Source: a virus. Taken from it: a DNA stretch of 50,747 nt. The DNA lies in the IMG/VR virus record IMGVR_UViG_3300042514_001293, positions 1 through 50,747 of that record; one strand, given 5' to 3'. Numbering within the stretch: the stretch's first letter is position 1; every line of letters starts with the position of its first letter. The position numbers and the translations under genes are program-made. A model generated the notes under the pieces. It worked only from the letters and a program-made list of their open reading frames with translations. It was not told the DNA's origin and ran no database searches. This document shows positions 6,831 through 15,140 of the stretch, one piece after another.

Positions 6831-9098
6831 ATGAGGGCTTCCTTGGAGGTTACGAAGCGTCCCACGGCGGTCGTGACCCTTTTGTCACGACCCGCTGCGG
6901 CGGTTGCGCGTGCTATCGCCCCCGCGATGGGCGTGATGCTGCGTCTCGTTGCCCCGATCAGCGCATTGCTCCGCATCTTCCTCGACACCTTTCCCGCTGC
7001 GGCAGGAGGCGTGTCCACGGTCGCGGTCATCGCCGCCGGATTCAAGCGGGTCGTCGGGCTGATGATCAGGGGCGACAACACGGTCATGGTCATCAAGTTT
7101 CCCGCCTGGGCCGACGTGGTGAACCTGTTCACCTACGGCATATCGCGACCCACTGCTTTGATGGCGGCACAGCGACGCCTGACCCCGACCTCGTCTGGGG
7201 CAGCGATGGTCGTCATCAGTTCGCTGGCGTGCTTCGCGGCCATCGTCGATGCGAACGCGTCAGGCGCGTCCTACCCGTATGCGGTCACCGCTGCTGAGGC
7301 CAAAATTCAGCCGGCTTCTGTCTCGGGTGCTTGCTTCAACACCGCAGGAACGGCGGTCGATGCGAAGCTAAACACCTCCGTCTGCCTGTGCTCGGCCACG
7401 GTCACGGTCGACACCGCCTCGCTGCTTAGAACGAGCCCTCAGTCCACCGGCACTTCGACGGCGGATGCCGTGACCGCTGCTCAGGTTCCGTTGAGTTCCG
7501 CCGCGCCGGACGGATCGGCAGTAGTGACCTGCACCACGGCGGCGCAGGCCCGCATCAATGCGACGGAGAGTTCCGGTGTCGCGACCGTGACCACGCACAC
7601 GGCAGTAGCTGCCGCCATCCCCGCTTCGATTTCCGGTTCGGCTGCTGTCCTGGCGGATACCGCTTCAGTGGCTCGCCTGACCCCCTCCGCAGACGGCGCG
7701 GCGAGCGTCCTAGCCGACACCGCTGCGCAAACCGGGATCAACCCGACCCAGTCCGACGGTTCGTCGACAGTTTACGCGGACCTCTTTACCTTTGCCCGAG
7801 TCTCCCCGACCGCTGAGGGCGGCTCCACGGTCAGCGCGACGACGGCGGTTGCCGCGATTATCAGCCCGGTGATCACCGGCACTTCGACCACCTACGCCGA
7901 CCTGTCGACGCTGGCTCGGGTGTCCCCGACGGTGACGGGCGGAGCGGCGCTAAACGCTACAACCGCAATTGCGGCCTCGATCAGTGTCGCGTCTGACGGA
8001 TCGGCCACTTTCATCTCTGATAGTGCTGCCGAGGCCAACGCGTCCGGCTCAGCAAGCGGTCTCTCCTCGGTCTCCGCCACCACGGCTGTCGCAGCTGGGA
8101 TCGATCTGGCTCCCTCCGACGGTGTCGCGACGACCTTCTCGGAGTTGTCCACGTTTACCCGAGCCACCGGATCTTCTGCCGGGGTGGCTACGATTACGGC
8201 GGAGCTGGCGACCTCCGTCCCGCTGGTGGTTTCTTCGGACGGGACCAGCACGACTTTCTCTGAGACGGCATCGACCTGTCGGATCAGCCCCGTAGTTGAT
8301 GGGCTGCTCTCGATTTCGGCAACGACCGCGTCGGTGTGCGCAATCGCGCCTAGCTCGTCGGGCGCTGCGACGGTCCTGGCTGACACAGCATCTTCCTTGG
8401 CAGTCAGTGCCGTGGTATCGAGTGCGGCTGAGGTGGCGACATCGATCAGCGCGGATGCCCCGGTCATCGCGGTCGTCGACGGCGCGGCTACGGCAAGCGC
8501 ATCGATCTCGGCGCTCGCATCCATCAACTCGGTATCGGCGGATGGAAGCGGCGCGGCGTCCGTTGCCGATTTAATCGCTCAGCGCCGTCTCGGCTCCGGT
8601 ACTTTCTCGGGCTCCTCGGAGGTGTTGGTTACTGCCAGCGCGCTGAATCAGCTCACCGCGTTGGCCGACGGGACGTCGTCCGTCGCAGCGACCACGACGG
8701 TACTGAACCAGATCGTGGCCTCGTCCTCTGGCGCGGCTTCCGTGTCCGTAACCCTTTCGTACTTCTACGCCCTCTCGCCGAGCGTTACGGGATCATCCTC
8801 GCCGTACATAATCGCCGCGAAGTCTGCGGGGATTAACTCCGCAACGATTGCTAATTCCAGCTCGGTCGTCGGTTCCGCCGCCTGCACTCTTGGCCTCACG
8901 GGTAACCTCGTCTACTGCGCCGGTATCGCCTCGGGCTTCACGGTCTGGACCTCCGCGCAGGTCGCTCCTTTCACCATTCAAGACTCATCCACGACCGCAG
9001 TGGGCAGTACGACCATCCGTTTCGGTCTGAAAGCCTCCGACGGCCAGGGCTGGGCCACCACCAACGGATCTTCGTGGGTCACTAATTTGAACGCATAA
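6831..9098 (+). CDS. Long tail appendage protein built of about 26 repeats of 20 residues
   Basis: A 755-residue Ala/Ser/Thr/Val-rich protein. From about residue 130 to 670 it is a run of 20-residue units of the form G.S.V.A.TA..A.ISP...D, for example GSSTVYADLFTFARVSPTAE followed by GGSTVSATTAVAAIISPVIT. Regular short beta units of this kind usually build a solenoid or fibrous shaft. The first 130 residues are more hydrophobic but appear to be degenerate copies of the same unit. The last 80 residues (LGLTGNLVYCAGIASGFTVW...) are non-repetitive and may be the tip or trimerisation part. The reading frame is continuous with the gene before it except for one TAA, so the ATG at 6831 may not be the true beginning of the repeat domain. 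Confidence 0.7.
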   Translation: MRASLEVTKRPTAVVTLLSRPAAAVARAIAPAMGVMLRLVAPISALLRIFLDTFPAAAGGVSTVAVIAAGFKRVVGLMIRGDNTVMVIKFPAWADVVNLFTYGISRPTALMAAQRRLTPTSSGAAMVVISSLACFAAIVDANASGASYPYAVTAAEAKIQPASVSGACFNTAGTAVDAKLNTSVCLCSATVTVDTASLLRTSPQSTGTSTADAVTAAQVPLSSAAPDGSAVVTCTTAAQARINATESSGVATVTTHTAVAAAIPASISGSAAVLADTASVARLTPSADGAASVLADTAAQTGINPTQSDGSSTVYADLFTFARVSPTAEGGSTVSATTAVAAIISPVITGTSTTYADLSTLARVSPTVTGGAALNATTAIAASISVASDGSATFISDSAAEANASGSASGLSSVSATTAVAAGIDLAPSDGVATTFSELSTFTRATGSSAGVATITAELATSVPLVVSSDGTSTTFSETASTCRISPVVDGLLSISATTASVCAIAPSSSGAATVLADTASSLAVSAVVSSAAEVATSISADAPVIAVVDGAATASASISALASINSVSADGSGAASVADLIAQRRLGSGTFSGSSEVLVTASALNQLTALADGTSSVAATTTVLNQIVASSSGAASVSVTLSYFYALSPSVTGSSSPYIIAAKSAGINSATIANSSSVVGSAACTLGLTGNLVYCAGIASGFTVWTSAQVAPFTIQDSSTTAVGSTTIRFGLKASDGQGWATTNGSSWVTNLNA

Positions 9099-9100
9099 CC

Positions 9101-12058
9101 ATGGCCTACACACTCAACGACTCTGTACTCGCAACCGTCACCGCAGACTTTGCGACGGATGACCACTTTGGTCTCGACGGAACGACGAACGGTCCACGCA
9201 AAGTTCTGTGCTCCCGCTTTGTCCTTAACGACAAGAGCTACGCGGATCCGTCGTGGATCACCTCGTTGGCTGCGTCGAAGGTCGGTCTGGGTAGCGTCGA
9301 GAACAAATCCAGCGCGACGATTCGCGGCGAGATTACGTCGGGCAACGTCACGACCGCGTTGGGTTTTACGCCGTATGACGCGACCAATCCCAGCGGATAC
9401 ATCACCTCATCTGCGCTGTCCCCGTATTTGACCAGCGCCACCGCCGCCAGCACGTACCAGACGGCACTCGTATCCGGCACGTCGATTAAGACGATCAACG
9501 GCAACTCGGTCCTCGGCTCGGGCGACATTACGATAACGGCGAGTTCCGTCACGAACGCAGCCGTCATTTCGGCGCTCGGCTTCACGCCCTACAACGCGAC
9601 GAATCCCAACGGATACACGGCGAACGTGGGCACGGTTACGGGCGTGACGGCGACCGGCCCCGTGGTATCATCGGGCGGCACGGCTCCGGTGATCAGCATG
9701 GCGGCGGCGACCGCGAGCGTGCCGGGCTACCTCACCGCAGCGGACTGGGCGACTTTTAACGGCAAGCAAGCGGCGTTGGGTTTCACGCCCTACAACAGCA
9801 GCAATCCGAGCGGATACATCACGTCGAGCGGTTCGATCAGCGGCAACGCGGCGACAGCAACGACGGCGGCAAATGTCAGCGCGGGAGCAGACCAAGCCAT
9901 CGTAAACCAAAACAACGGAAACGCCTCAGCTTGGTATGGTCGCATAGTGTCCAAAAACTCTACCAGCGACCGAGCCGCTTTCTTGGGAACGTATGGTTCG
10001 ATAGCTGGCGTTTTTGCGCATAACAACGCAATGACCGCGTGGGCTGATCTATACATTAACACCGTAGATGGCAGCAGCGGCGGCATTATTCGGATGACCT
10101 CCAGCGTGTTTATGGCGGGCAATCAAGCTCTGCACGCCGGTAACTACACCAGCTATTCCCCATCCCTGACCGGCTCCGGGGCGAGCGGGACGTGGGGCAT
10201 CAGCATTAGCGGCAACGCATCGACCGCTTACGGGCTCAATGTTCACACCGCCAGAAACAACGAGGCGAACAAGGTCGTCAGAACGGACGCCAGCGGGTAC
10301 ATTCAAGCGGGATGGATTAACACCGACTCCGGCGACAACGGCACGACAGCAATTAGCCGGGTGTATGCCTCTCACGACGGGTATGTCCGCTACTACACAC
10401 CGACGAATTTCAGAACGGTTCTTGATGTTCCGACGAGGACGGGCGGCAGCGCGAGCGGGAGCTGGGGCATCTCCGTCACGGGCACCGCATCGAACATCAC
10501 GGCCTACACGATCAACCAGAGTCTCGGCACCGGAAACGGCCCCACCTTCGATCAGGTCTACGTCGCCGGTTGGTTCCGCAACGTCGGAGATCAGGGGTTG
10601 TACAACAGCACCCACGGACACCACTTCTACGCAACCAGCAACCAATACTTTAACCTGGCCGGGAATGACGGTTCCGTGTGCGGTTTAATCCTTCGTACCG
10701 GAGGTCATCAGGGCGCGATTCGCGGTTACGTGTACGCAAATAATGGCAACAGCGTCGGCTTCCTCTCTCAGGACGCTAACTGGCAGATTCGCTGCACCAA
10801 CAGCGAGGTCGAACTCTACGACACTACCTACGCTAACGATTTTCGGACATACATCACGTACGACCGCAACGACACGTCTTACTTCCTCGATCCCAATTCA
10901 AGCAGCACACTAAGGACGATTACCAACAGAGGGTGGCTCTACATCAACGAGAACTACGGGCACTCCGTGGTGGGGGTGTACGCTTCGGAACGGTATCAGG
11001 GCGTGTTTGCGATGGGAGACTCGTACAAACTTCCTGCGGACGGAACGAGTACCGGCGGATTGTACGGTCTTGCTTGGTCGCACCCCAACGCGGGCGGCGC
11101 GGCAAGCAACCTCAACGATCACGGGCTTTTGGTCATAAATGCCGGTTCTTTCAAGGCCGCGATCTCAGCCAGCATCCGGTGCGTGACGGATATGCGTGCC
11201 CCGAATTTCACGGACTACAACGACTCGGCGTACTACATCGACCCCAATTCAGACTCTAACTGGCAAGGTCTGACGCAAAGAGGTAAGGCCCAAACTGGTC
11301 TGACCGGGCGGAGTAACTGGAGACGCCCAGCTATCACAAGCGATACCGCTTACTGGGGCGGTCAAATGGGTTGGGGACAAGAAAACCTAGATACTGTCTT
11401 TGACTGGGGTACTGGCTTTTGGGACACTTGGGGCAACCCCGCCAATCAGCCGACCGGCACCTCTCATTGGACGGGGATTAACTGCCAGCACCATGTTTCG
11501 TATGGCTGGCAGATGGCCGGGGGCGCTGGTGATCCAGCCCTAACTTTCATCCGAGCCCGCTGGGGCGGTGGATGGACACCTTGGTACAAAGTCGCCATCT
11601 ACGGAAGCAACACCGAGGCGAACCGAACTTTCTACGCGCAGCAGTTCATCGATGCCGAAAATACGGGATACTATTGTGACCCGAACAACACCAGCCGCCT
11701 AAATGCGGTGGTCGCGGACAACCTCTACGCCTATGGCACGGTCACCGCGTACTACTCCGACGACCGCCTCAAGACTCGTTTCGCCAACATCGTCGGCGCA
11801 CTCGACAAGGTCTGTTCGTTAAACGGGTTTTTCTACGTCGGTAACGCAGTGGCCCAGAGCCTCGGTTACAAATCGAAAATGGAGGTCGGTCTGTCGGCTC
11901 AGGAGATGCAGCGCGTCCTGCCCGAGGTCGTCGTACCCGCGCCCGTCGATGAGACGTACCTGACGATCCAGTACGACCGCGTCGTGCCGCTCCTCGTCGA
12001 GGCCATCAAAGAACTTCGTTTAGAACTCAACCAGCTCAAGTCCCTCGTAAAATTATGA
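9101..12058 (+). CDS. Tail fibre/spike with C-terminal S74 self-cleaving chaperone
   Basis: A 985-residue fibre starting 3 bases after the previous stop. Residues 85-250 hold three copies of GFTPY..(T/S)NP.GY, a common phage tail-fibre repeat; 360-900 contains receptor-binding-type beta units with a recurring YY.DPN(S/N) motif (SYFLDPNSSS, AYYIDPNSDS, GYYCDPNNTS). The last 100 residues are an intramolecular chaperone of the peptidase S74 type: SDDRLK (Ser886, Lys891) is the expected catalytic dyad and cleavage site, followed by GLSAQEMQRVLPEVV and YDRVVPLLVEAIKEL. In this family the domain helps the trimer fold and then cuts itself off. The stop overlaps the next start by 4 bases. Confidence 0.9.
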   Translation: MAYTLNDSVLATVTADFATDDHFGLDGTTNGPRKVLCSRFVLNDKSYADPSWITSLAASKVGLGSVENKSSATIRGEITSGNVTTALGFTPYDATNPSGYITSSALSPYLTSATAASTYQTALVSGTSIKTINGNSVLGSGDITITASSVTNAAVISALGFTPYNATNPNGYTANVGTVTGVTATGPVVSSGGTAPVISMAAATASVPGYLTAADWATFNGKQAALGFTPYNSSNPSGYITSSGSISGNAATATTAANVSAGADQAIVNQNNGNASAWYGRIVSKNSTSDRAAFLGTYGSIAGVFAHNNAMTAWADLYINTVDGSSGGIIRMTSSVFMAGNQALHAGNYTSYSPSLTGSGASGTWGISISGNASTAYGLNVHTARNNEANKVVRTDASGYIQAGWINTDSGDNGTTAISRVYASHDGYVRYYTPTNFRTVLDVPTRTGGSASGSWGISVTGTASNITAYTINQSLGTGNGPTFDQVYVAGWFRNVGDQGLYNSTHGHHFYATSNQYFNLAGNDGSVCGLILRTGGHQGAIRGYVYANNGNSVGFLSQDANWQIRCTNSEVELYDTTYANDFRTYITYDRNDTSYFLDPNSSSTLRTITNRGWLYINENYGHSVVGVYASERYQGVFAMGDSYKLPADGTSTGGLYGLAWSHPNAGGAASNLNDHGLLVINAGSFKAAISASIRCVTDMRAPNFTDYNDSAYYIDPNSDSNWQGLTQRGKAQTGLTGRSNWRRPAITSDTAYWGGQMGWGQENLDTVFDWGTGFWDTWGNPANQPTGTSHWTGINCQHHVSYGWQMAGGAGDPALTFIRARWGGGWTPWYKVAIYGSNTEANRTFYAQQFIDAENTGYYCDPNNTSRLNAVVADNLYAYGTVTAYYSDDRLKTRFANIVGALDKVCSLNGFFYVGNAVAQSLGYKSKMEVGLSAQEMQRVLPEVVVPAPVDETYLTIQYDRVVPLLVEAIKELRLELNQLKSLVKL

Positions 12059-12414
12059 TCACATACTCATGGAAAGTAACCGGCGTGAAAACGCTTACTC
12101 AAGGCACTAACGCCAACGCCGTCGTCCAAACGTACTGGAAAAAAATCGGCACCGACGAAAACGGTAAAGTCGGTGAGTTCTCCGGCGCGACTCCGTTCGA
12201 TGCGTCCAACATCCCCGCCGACAAGTTCGTGCCGTTCGACCAACTGACCGAGGCAATCGTCGTTGGCTGGATTCAATCGGTCGTGGTCGGGAGCTACGAG
12301 AAACACGTCAACGACCAGATCGCCAAGGCACTCGCGCCGCAAGCGGTCGAGGCGTCGATGCCGTGGGCACCGCCCACTGAACCCGTCACGCCCACGCCTC
12401 CGGCCCCCGTCTGA
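12055..12414 (+). CDS. Small tail-associated protein, 119 residues
   Basis: Starts inside the stop of the fibre gene (ATGA), so it is translationally coupled. Short beta-rich N-terminus (YSWKVTGVKTLTQGT, QTYWKKIGTDENGKVGEFSG), a helical C-terminal half ending in a Pro/Thr tail (TPTPPAPV). Small proteins that directly follow a fibre gene are often fibre-assembly or capping factors; nothing in the sequence decides it. The sequence style TW.V..........N.V....W...G.D..G..G...G.. resembles small unnamed proteins near fibres in aquatic phages. Confidence 0.65.
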   Translation: MITYSWKVTGVKTLTQGTNANAVVQTYWKKIGTDENGKVGEFSGATPFDASNIPADKFVPFDQLTEAIVVGWIQSVVVGSYEKHVNDQIAKALAPQAVEASMPWAPPTEPVTPTPPAPV

Positions 12415-12668
12415 TGAACCTCCCGATTCAGCCCATTCAGGCGAAGACCATCGGTGGGCAGGTCGTGTTCGGCCTCAAGCCGGTCGCGGTGACTATCAGC
12501 GGGGTGCAGACTCAAGTGGTCGTGGCCTTCTTCGGCGACGATGCCTTGGCCTCAGCCGTCCCTCTGAGTAGCTTCGACATTACCCCCGAGGAATACTCGG
12601 CGTGGGGGATCGACGACGGCTACCTCATCGACCTCGCGTGCGCCAAACTAGACTGCGTAAAGGCGTAA
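12414..12668 (+). CDS. Hypothetical 84-residue protein
   Basis: Begins at the last base of the previous stop (TGATG overlap). The sequence MNLPIQPIQAKTIGGQVVFG then a beta hairpin and an acidic C-terminal half (EEYSAWGIDDGYLIDLACAKL). No family recognised. Compact operon position between small tail genes implies a virion or assembly role. Confidence 0.6.
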   Translation: MNLPIQPIQAKTIGGQVVFGLKPVAVTISGVQTQVVVAFFGDDALASAVPLSSFDITPEEYSAWGIDDGYLIDLACAKLDCVKA

Positions 12669-12672
12669 ACCC

Positions 12673-13275
12673 ATGCCACTCGTCGCAGCTCCAAGATACG
12701 ACAGCCACTACGTCTCTACCGGCAGCGGCGTGACGGGCACCACCGTGACCGGGGGCGCGACGTTCACGGGTATGCTGTCGGATAATAGCGACGGAAACGA
12801 CTGGAATTCTGGGATCGGGAGCCCGCGCATCTACGTCATCGCGTGGGATGTAACCAAGCCCAACGGCTCGACCCTCCGCGTGATGGACTGGATTCCCGGT
12901 GGGCCGATTGGCAGCGTGGGGCAAGAGAACACGGTCTCTCATAGTGGTAGCTTCGTCGCGGATCAGGCCGGTACCTACAATTACTCGTTTGAGTGCATGG
13001 ACGCTCGTCCGTGGTTCACCCGCGCAGGGTACGGGAGTTTCAGCATCGCGCAGGCGTGGGCCTACGTCAGCGTGCCCAACCCGCTAGGGCTGCGGCGCGA
13101 CGGCACCGACATTCGCGGGCTCTACGAGCACCGGCACGACAACACCGGAAAACGCGCCGACGTCGGCATCCGCTACGGTGGTACCGACATCTCAAATTAT
13201 TTTCAGCCCGGAGCCAACGGCTACGACAGCGGCTTCCGCTCGGGCGGCTCTTCGCTCGGATCGCTCTTCGGCTAA
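12673..13275 (+). CDS. Tail protein with two G-D-I...(F/Y) end motifs
   Basis: A 200-residue beta-rich protein. Residues 10-135 look like an immunoglobulin-type sandwich (STGSGVTGTTVTGGATFTGM ... FVADQAGTYNYSFECMDA ... AYVSVPNP). The C-terminal third contains two related elements, LRRDGTDIRGLYE and IRYGGTDISNYFQPG, a pattern (G.DI..LF) common at the ends of phage tail appendage proteins. The Gly/Ser-rich end (FRSGGSSLGSLFG) is probably flexible. It closes the fibre cluster; the following leader has the TAACA decamer element. Confidence 0.6.
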   Translation: MPLVAAPRYDSHYVSTGSGVTGTTVTGGATFTGMLSDNSDGNDWNSGIGSPRIYVIAWDVTKPNGSTLRVMDWIPGGPIGSVGQENTVSHSGSFVADQAGTYNYSFECMDARPWFTRAGYGSFSIAQAWAYVSVPNPLGLRRDGTDIRGLYEHRHDNTGKRADVGIRYGGTDISNYFQPGANGYDSGFRSGGSSLGSLFG

Positions 13276-13298
13276 TTTTGCTTGTAAAGCAGGCACAC

Positions 13299-13318
13299 GG
13301 TAACAAAAAATAACAACG
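13299..13318 (+). promoter_or_regulatory. Tandem decamer GGTAACAAAA / AATAACAACG
   Basis: Two TAACA cores at 13301 and 13311, exactly 10 bases apart, in the leader of the 132-residue gene (ATG at 13330, preceded by CAACCACACAT, no Shine-Dalgarno). Read on the other strand this is GTTGTTATTTTTTGTTACC, the same half-site seen in the integrase and methyltransferase leaders. Confidence 0.45.
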
Positions 13319-13329
13319 CAACCACACAT

Positions 13330-13728
13330 ATGGATACCACACTACGTAACGTCATCAGTCTGTTCGGAACCCTTCGATCCCTTAACGGGAAAGAAGTCGA
13401 AACCACGGTGGAGGGTCAGAAGAAAGTCAGCGTCGAACCCTACCACTTTTCCTCCAAAGCCTGCTGGGCTGTCGCCAAGAACTTGAGTATCCTCAAGCCG
13501 CACATCGAGGCGTTTGAGGCCGCTCGTACCGCCTTGGCCGGCGGTCTCGGCGACGTGAACGGCGACGCCATCAAGCGCGAGCAGTTCATCAAGGGTCTCA
13601 ACGACCTCCTCGACCAACCGGTCGTCGTCGACGAAATGCTTAAGATCCCACTGGTCGGACTTAATTTAGATAAGAACGCCATCCAGCCCGGGGTGCTCGC
13701 CGACATCACCCACCTGATCGTAGAGTAG
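13330..13728 (+). CDS. Hypothetical 132-residue protein heading the lysis/nozzle unit
   Basis: First gene of a new transcription unit (decamer element upstream). Mostly helical, soluble and mildly basic in the first half: LFGTLRSLNGKEVETTVEG, then FSSKACWAVAKNLSILKPHIEAFEAARTAL and a closing VLADITHLIVE. No signal peptide or membrane segment. No family recognised. Its place just before the holin-like genes would fit a lysis regulator or a small virion protein, but that is only context. Confidence 0.65.
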   Translation: MDTTLRNVISLFGTLRSLNGKEVETTVEGQKKVSVEPYHFSSKACWAVAKNLSILKPHIEAFEAARTALAGGLGDVNGDAIKREQFIKGLNDLLDQPVVVDEMLKIPLVGLNLDKNAIQPGVLADITHLIVE

Positions 13729-13736
13729 CCATCACC

Positions 13737-14195
13737 ATGGATATCACCACTCTCTTCGCTGGCCCGTTAGGCGGAATCCTCGGATTGGGTGGTGCCATTT
13801 TCCAAAAGTGGATGGGCATGAAGGAGGCTAAGCAGAACCATGAGTTCAAGGTAGCCGAGATGGAGATGTCTGCGAAGATTGATGTGCAGAAAGCGGACAT
13901 CACGTACCGGCAGACGGTCGAGGAGGCCAATGCCGCGTCGTTCGCAGCGGCGATCAAAGCACAGGGGTCTCTCGCCTCAACCGGGGTGACTGCGAACATC
14001 ATGACCCTGTTCCGCCCGGGACTGACACTGGCCCTCTGGATCACTGCTACGTCCATGAGCATCATCTACCGCAACGAAGATCCTGCGATGATGGAGTTCA
14101 TCATCACCTCGACTTTTTCGATGTTCTCAATGGCGACAGGCTACTGGTTCGGCGTGCGCTCCGAGGAGAAATTTAAATCGAGCTCAAAAAAATAA
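13737..14195 (+). CDS. Holin-like membrane protein (three-span type)
   Basis: A 152-residue protein with a hydrophobic Gly-rich N-terminus (LFAGPLGGILGLGGAIF, residues 6-22), a charged coiled coil (about 28-75), and two membrane spans (about 88-108, FRPGLTLALWITATSMSIIY; and 117-142, FIITSTFSMFSMATGYWFGV), then a Lys/Ser tail. The order, with an RPG-type turn entering the second span, resembles the 'holin of three transmembrane segments' found in gene-transfer agents and phages. Such proteins make the membrane hole that times lysis. It sits next to a second holin-like gene. Confidence 0.6.
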   Translation: MDITTLFAGPLGGILGLGGAIFQKWMGMKEAKQNHEFKVAEMEMSAKIDVQKADITYRQTVEEANAASFAAAIKAQGSLASTGVTANIMTLFRPGLTLALWITATSMSIIYRNEDPAMMEFIITSTFSMFSMATGYWFGVRSEEKFKSSSKK

Positions 14196-14208
14196 GGAAT
14201 CCAACCCG

Positions 14209-14541
14209 ATGCTGAACGAACAGAAGGATCTCATGGAAGTGGCTCGGCTCTGGCGAGAGACCGGCTGGCTCACGGCTGTCATCGGTGGCGCGGGCATGAC
14301 CGCCCGGTTGCTGGCTAACCCAATTCAAGGCACGACGTGGGACAGCATCCGCCGCATCCTGATGGCGGCTATCGTCAGCACCATCGCGTGGTTCATCGTC
14401 GAGCAGATCGACGGGCTGAGCTCCCTAGTGAAAGCAATCACGTACGGGGTAGCCGGCGTGGTAGCGCCAGAGCTGTTAGAGGGGATCACGACCCTCGCCA
14501 AAAAATACGCCAAGAATCCGACCAAGGTCCTCAAGAAATAA
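14209..14541 (+). CDS. Second holin-like protein (LydA/holin superfamily style)
   Basis: A 110-residue protein with three hydrophobic stretches (about 22-37, GWLTAVIGGAGMTARLLA; 46-65, RRILMAAIVSTIAWFIVEQI; 72-92, VKAITYGVAGVVAPELLEGI) and a Lys-rich C-terminus. The GW.....GG.G...R start and three short spans recall the LydA-type phage holins. A weak AAGGAA precedes it. Paired holin-like genes often act as holin and antiholin. The stop overlaps the next start as TAATG. Confidence 0.6.
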   Translation: MLNEQKDLMEVARLWRETGWLTAVIGGAGMTARLLANPIQGTTWDSIRRILMAAIVSTIAWFIVEQIDGLSSLVKAITYGVAGVVAPELLEGITTLAKKYAKNPTKVLKK

Positions 14542-15140
14542 TGAACCCGAAGGTCATTACTGCTCTACTTGCTGCGGTCGTCATCTGCTTCGCTGGCGTC
14601 GGAGCGTTGACCGTGAAGTCAGTCTCCGGGCACATCGCCGCGAGCGACAAAGAATTTGCCCTGACGAGCAACGTGCTGAGTCCGATGTTCGACATTTACG
14701 GACTCGCAATCGTGGACTCTCAAGCCAAGGCGAGCAAGGGGCTGATCGACGCAAAGGAGTTCTGTGCCTCACTAACCGGGCTGGAGTCTGAAGCCGAGCG
14801 GTTGATTAGCGAGTTCGGCAATCCGCCCGAGTTGGTCGCGCAGCACGGGCTCGTTAAAGCCTACTTGCGAAAAGTGCGCGTGGCCTGCGACAGCGGACAG
14901 ATCGAGACGCTGAACTCTGCGACGATGACCGCCGAACTGTACAGCGTCATCGAGCCGATGACCGAGTCGATCAACAAAATGCTAGCTAACAATCTGGCGA
15001 TCTCTCGCGGGCACAAAGACTCGGCAGACCGGGCGCTGATCACGTTTGAGCGGTTCGCCTCGGTGGCTGCGGGGCTGGGCATCGTCTTCGCCATCGCGCC
15101 GTGGATTGGCCGCAAAACTAAAAAAAGGGGGAAGAGGTAA
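14541..15140 (+). CDS. Two-span membrane protein with periplasmic helical bundle
   Basis: A 199-residue protein. The ATG at 14541 is chosen because it overlaps the previous stop (TAATG) and puts a membrane span at residues 4-25 (ITALLAAVVICFAGVGALTV). Next come about 140 mostly helical residues (KEFALTSNVLSPMFDIYGLA ... AITERLISEFGNPPELVAQ style) and a second span at about 171-190 (FASVAAGLGIVFAIAPWIG) followed by KTKKRGKR. The layout resembles the four-helix-bundle sensor part of chemoreceptors but lacks HAMP or any signalling domain. Next to holins it may be a spanin-like or lysis-timing factor; classical spanins have one span, so this is not a match. Function unknown. Confidence 0.65.
   Translation: MNPKVITALLAAVVICFAGVGALTVKSVSGHIAASDKEFALTSNVLSPMFDIYGLAIVDSQAKASKGLIDAKEFCASLTGLESEAERLISEFGNPPELVAQHGLVKAYLRKVRVACDSGQIETLNSATMTAELYSVIEPMTESINKMLANNLAISRGHKDSADRALITFERFASVAAGLGIVFAIAPWIGRKTKKRGKR

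Noticed and set aside
13737-15140. An endolysin within the lysis-like cassette
   Set aside because: None of the three proteins has a muramidase, amidase or peptidase motif; all are membrane proteins.
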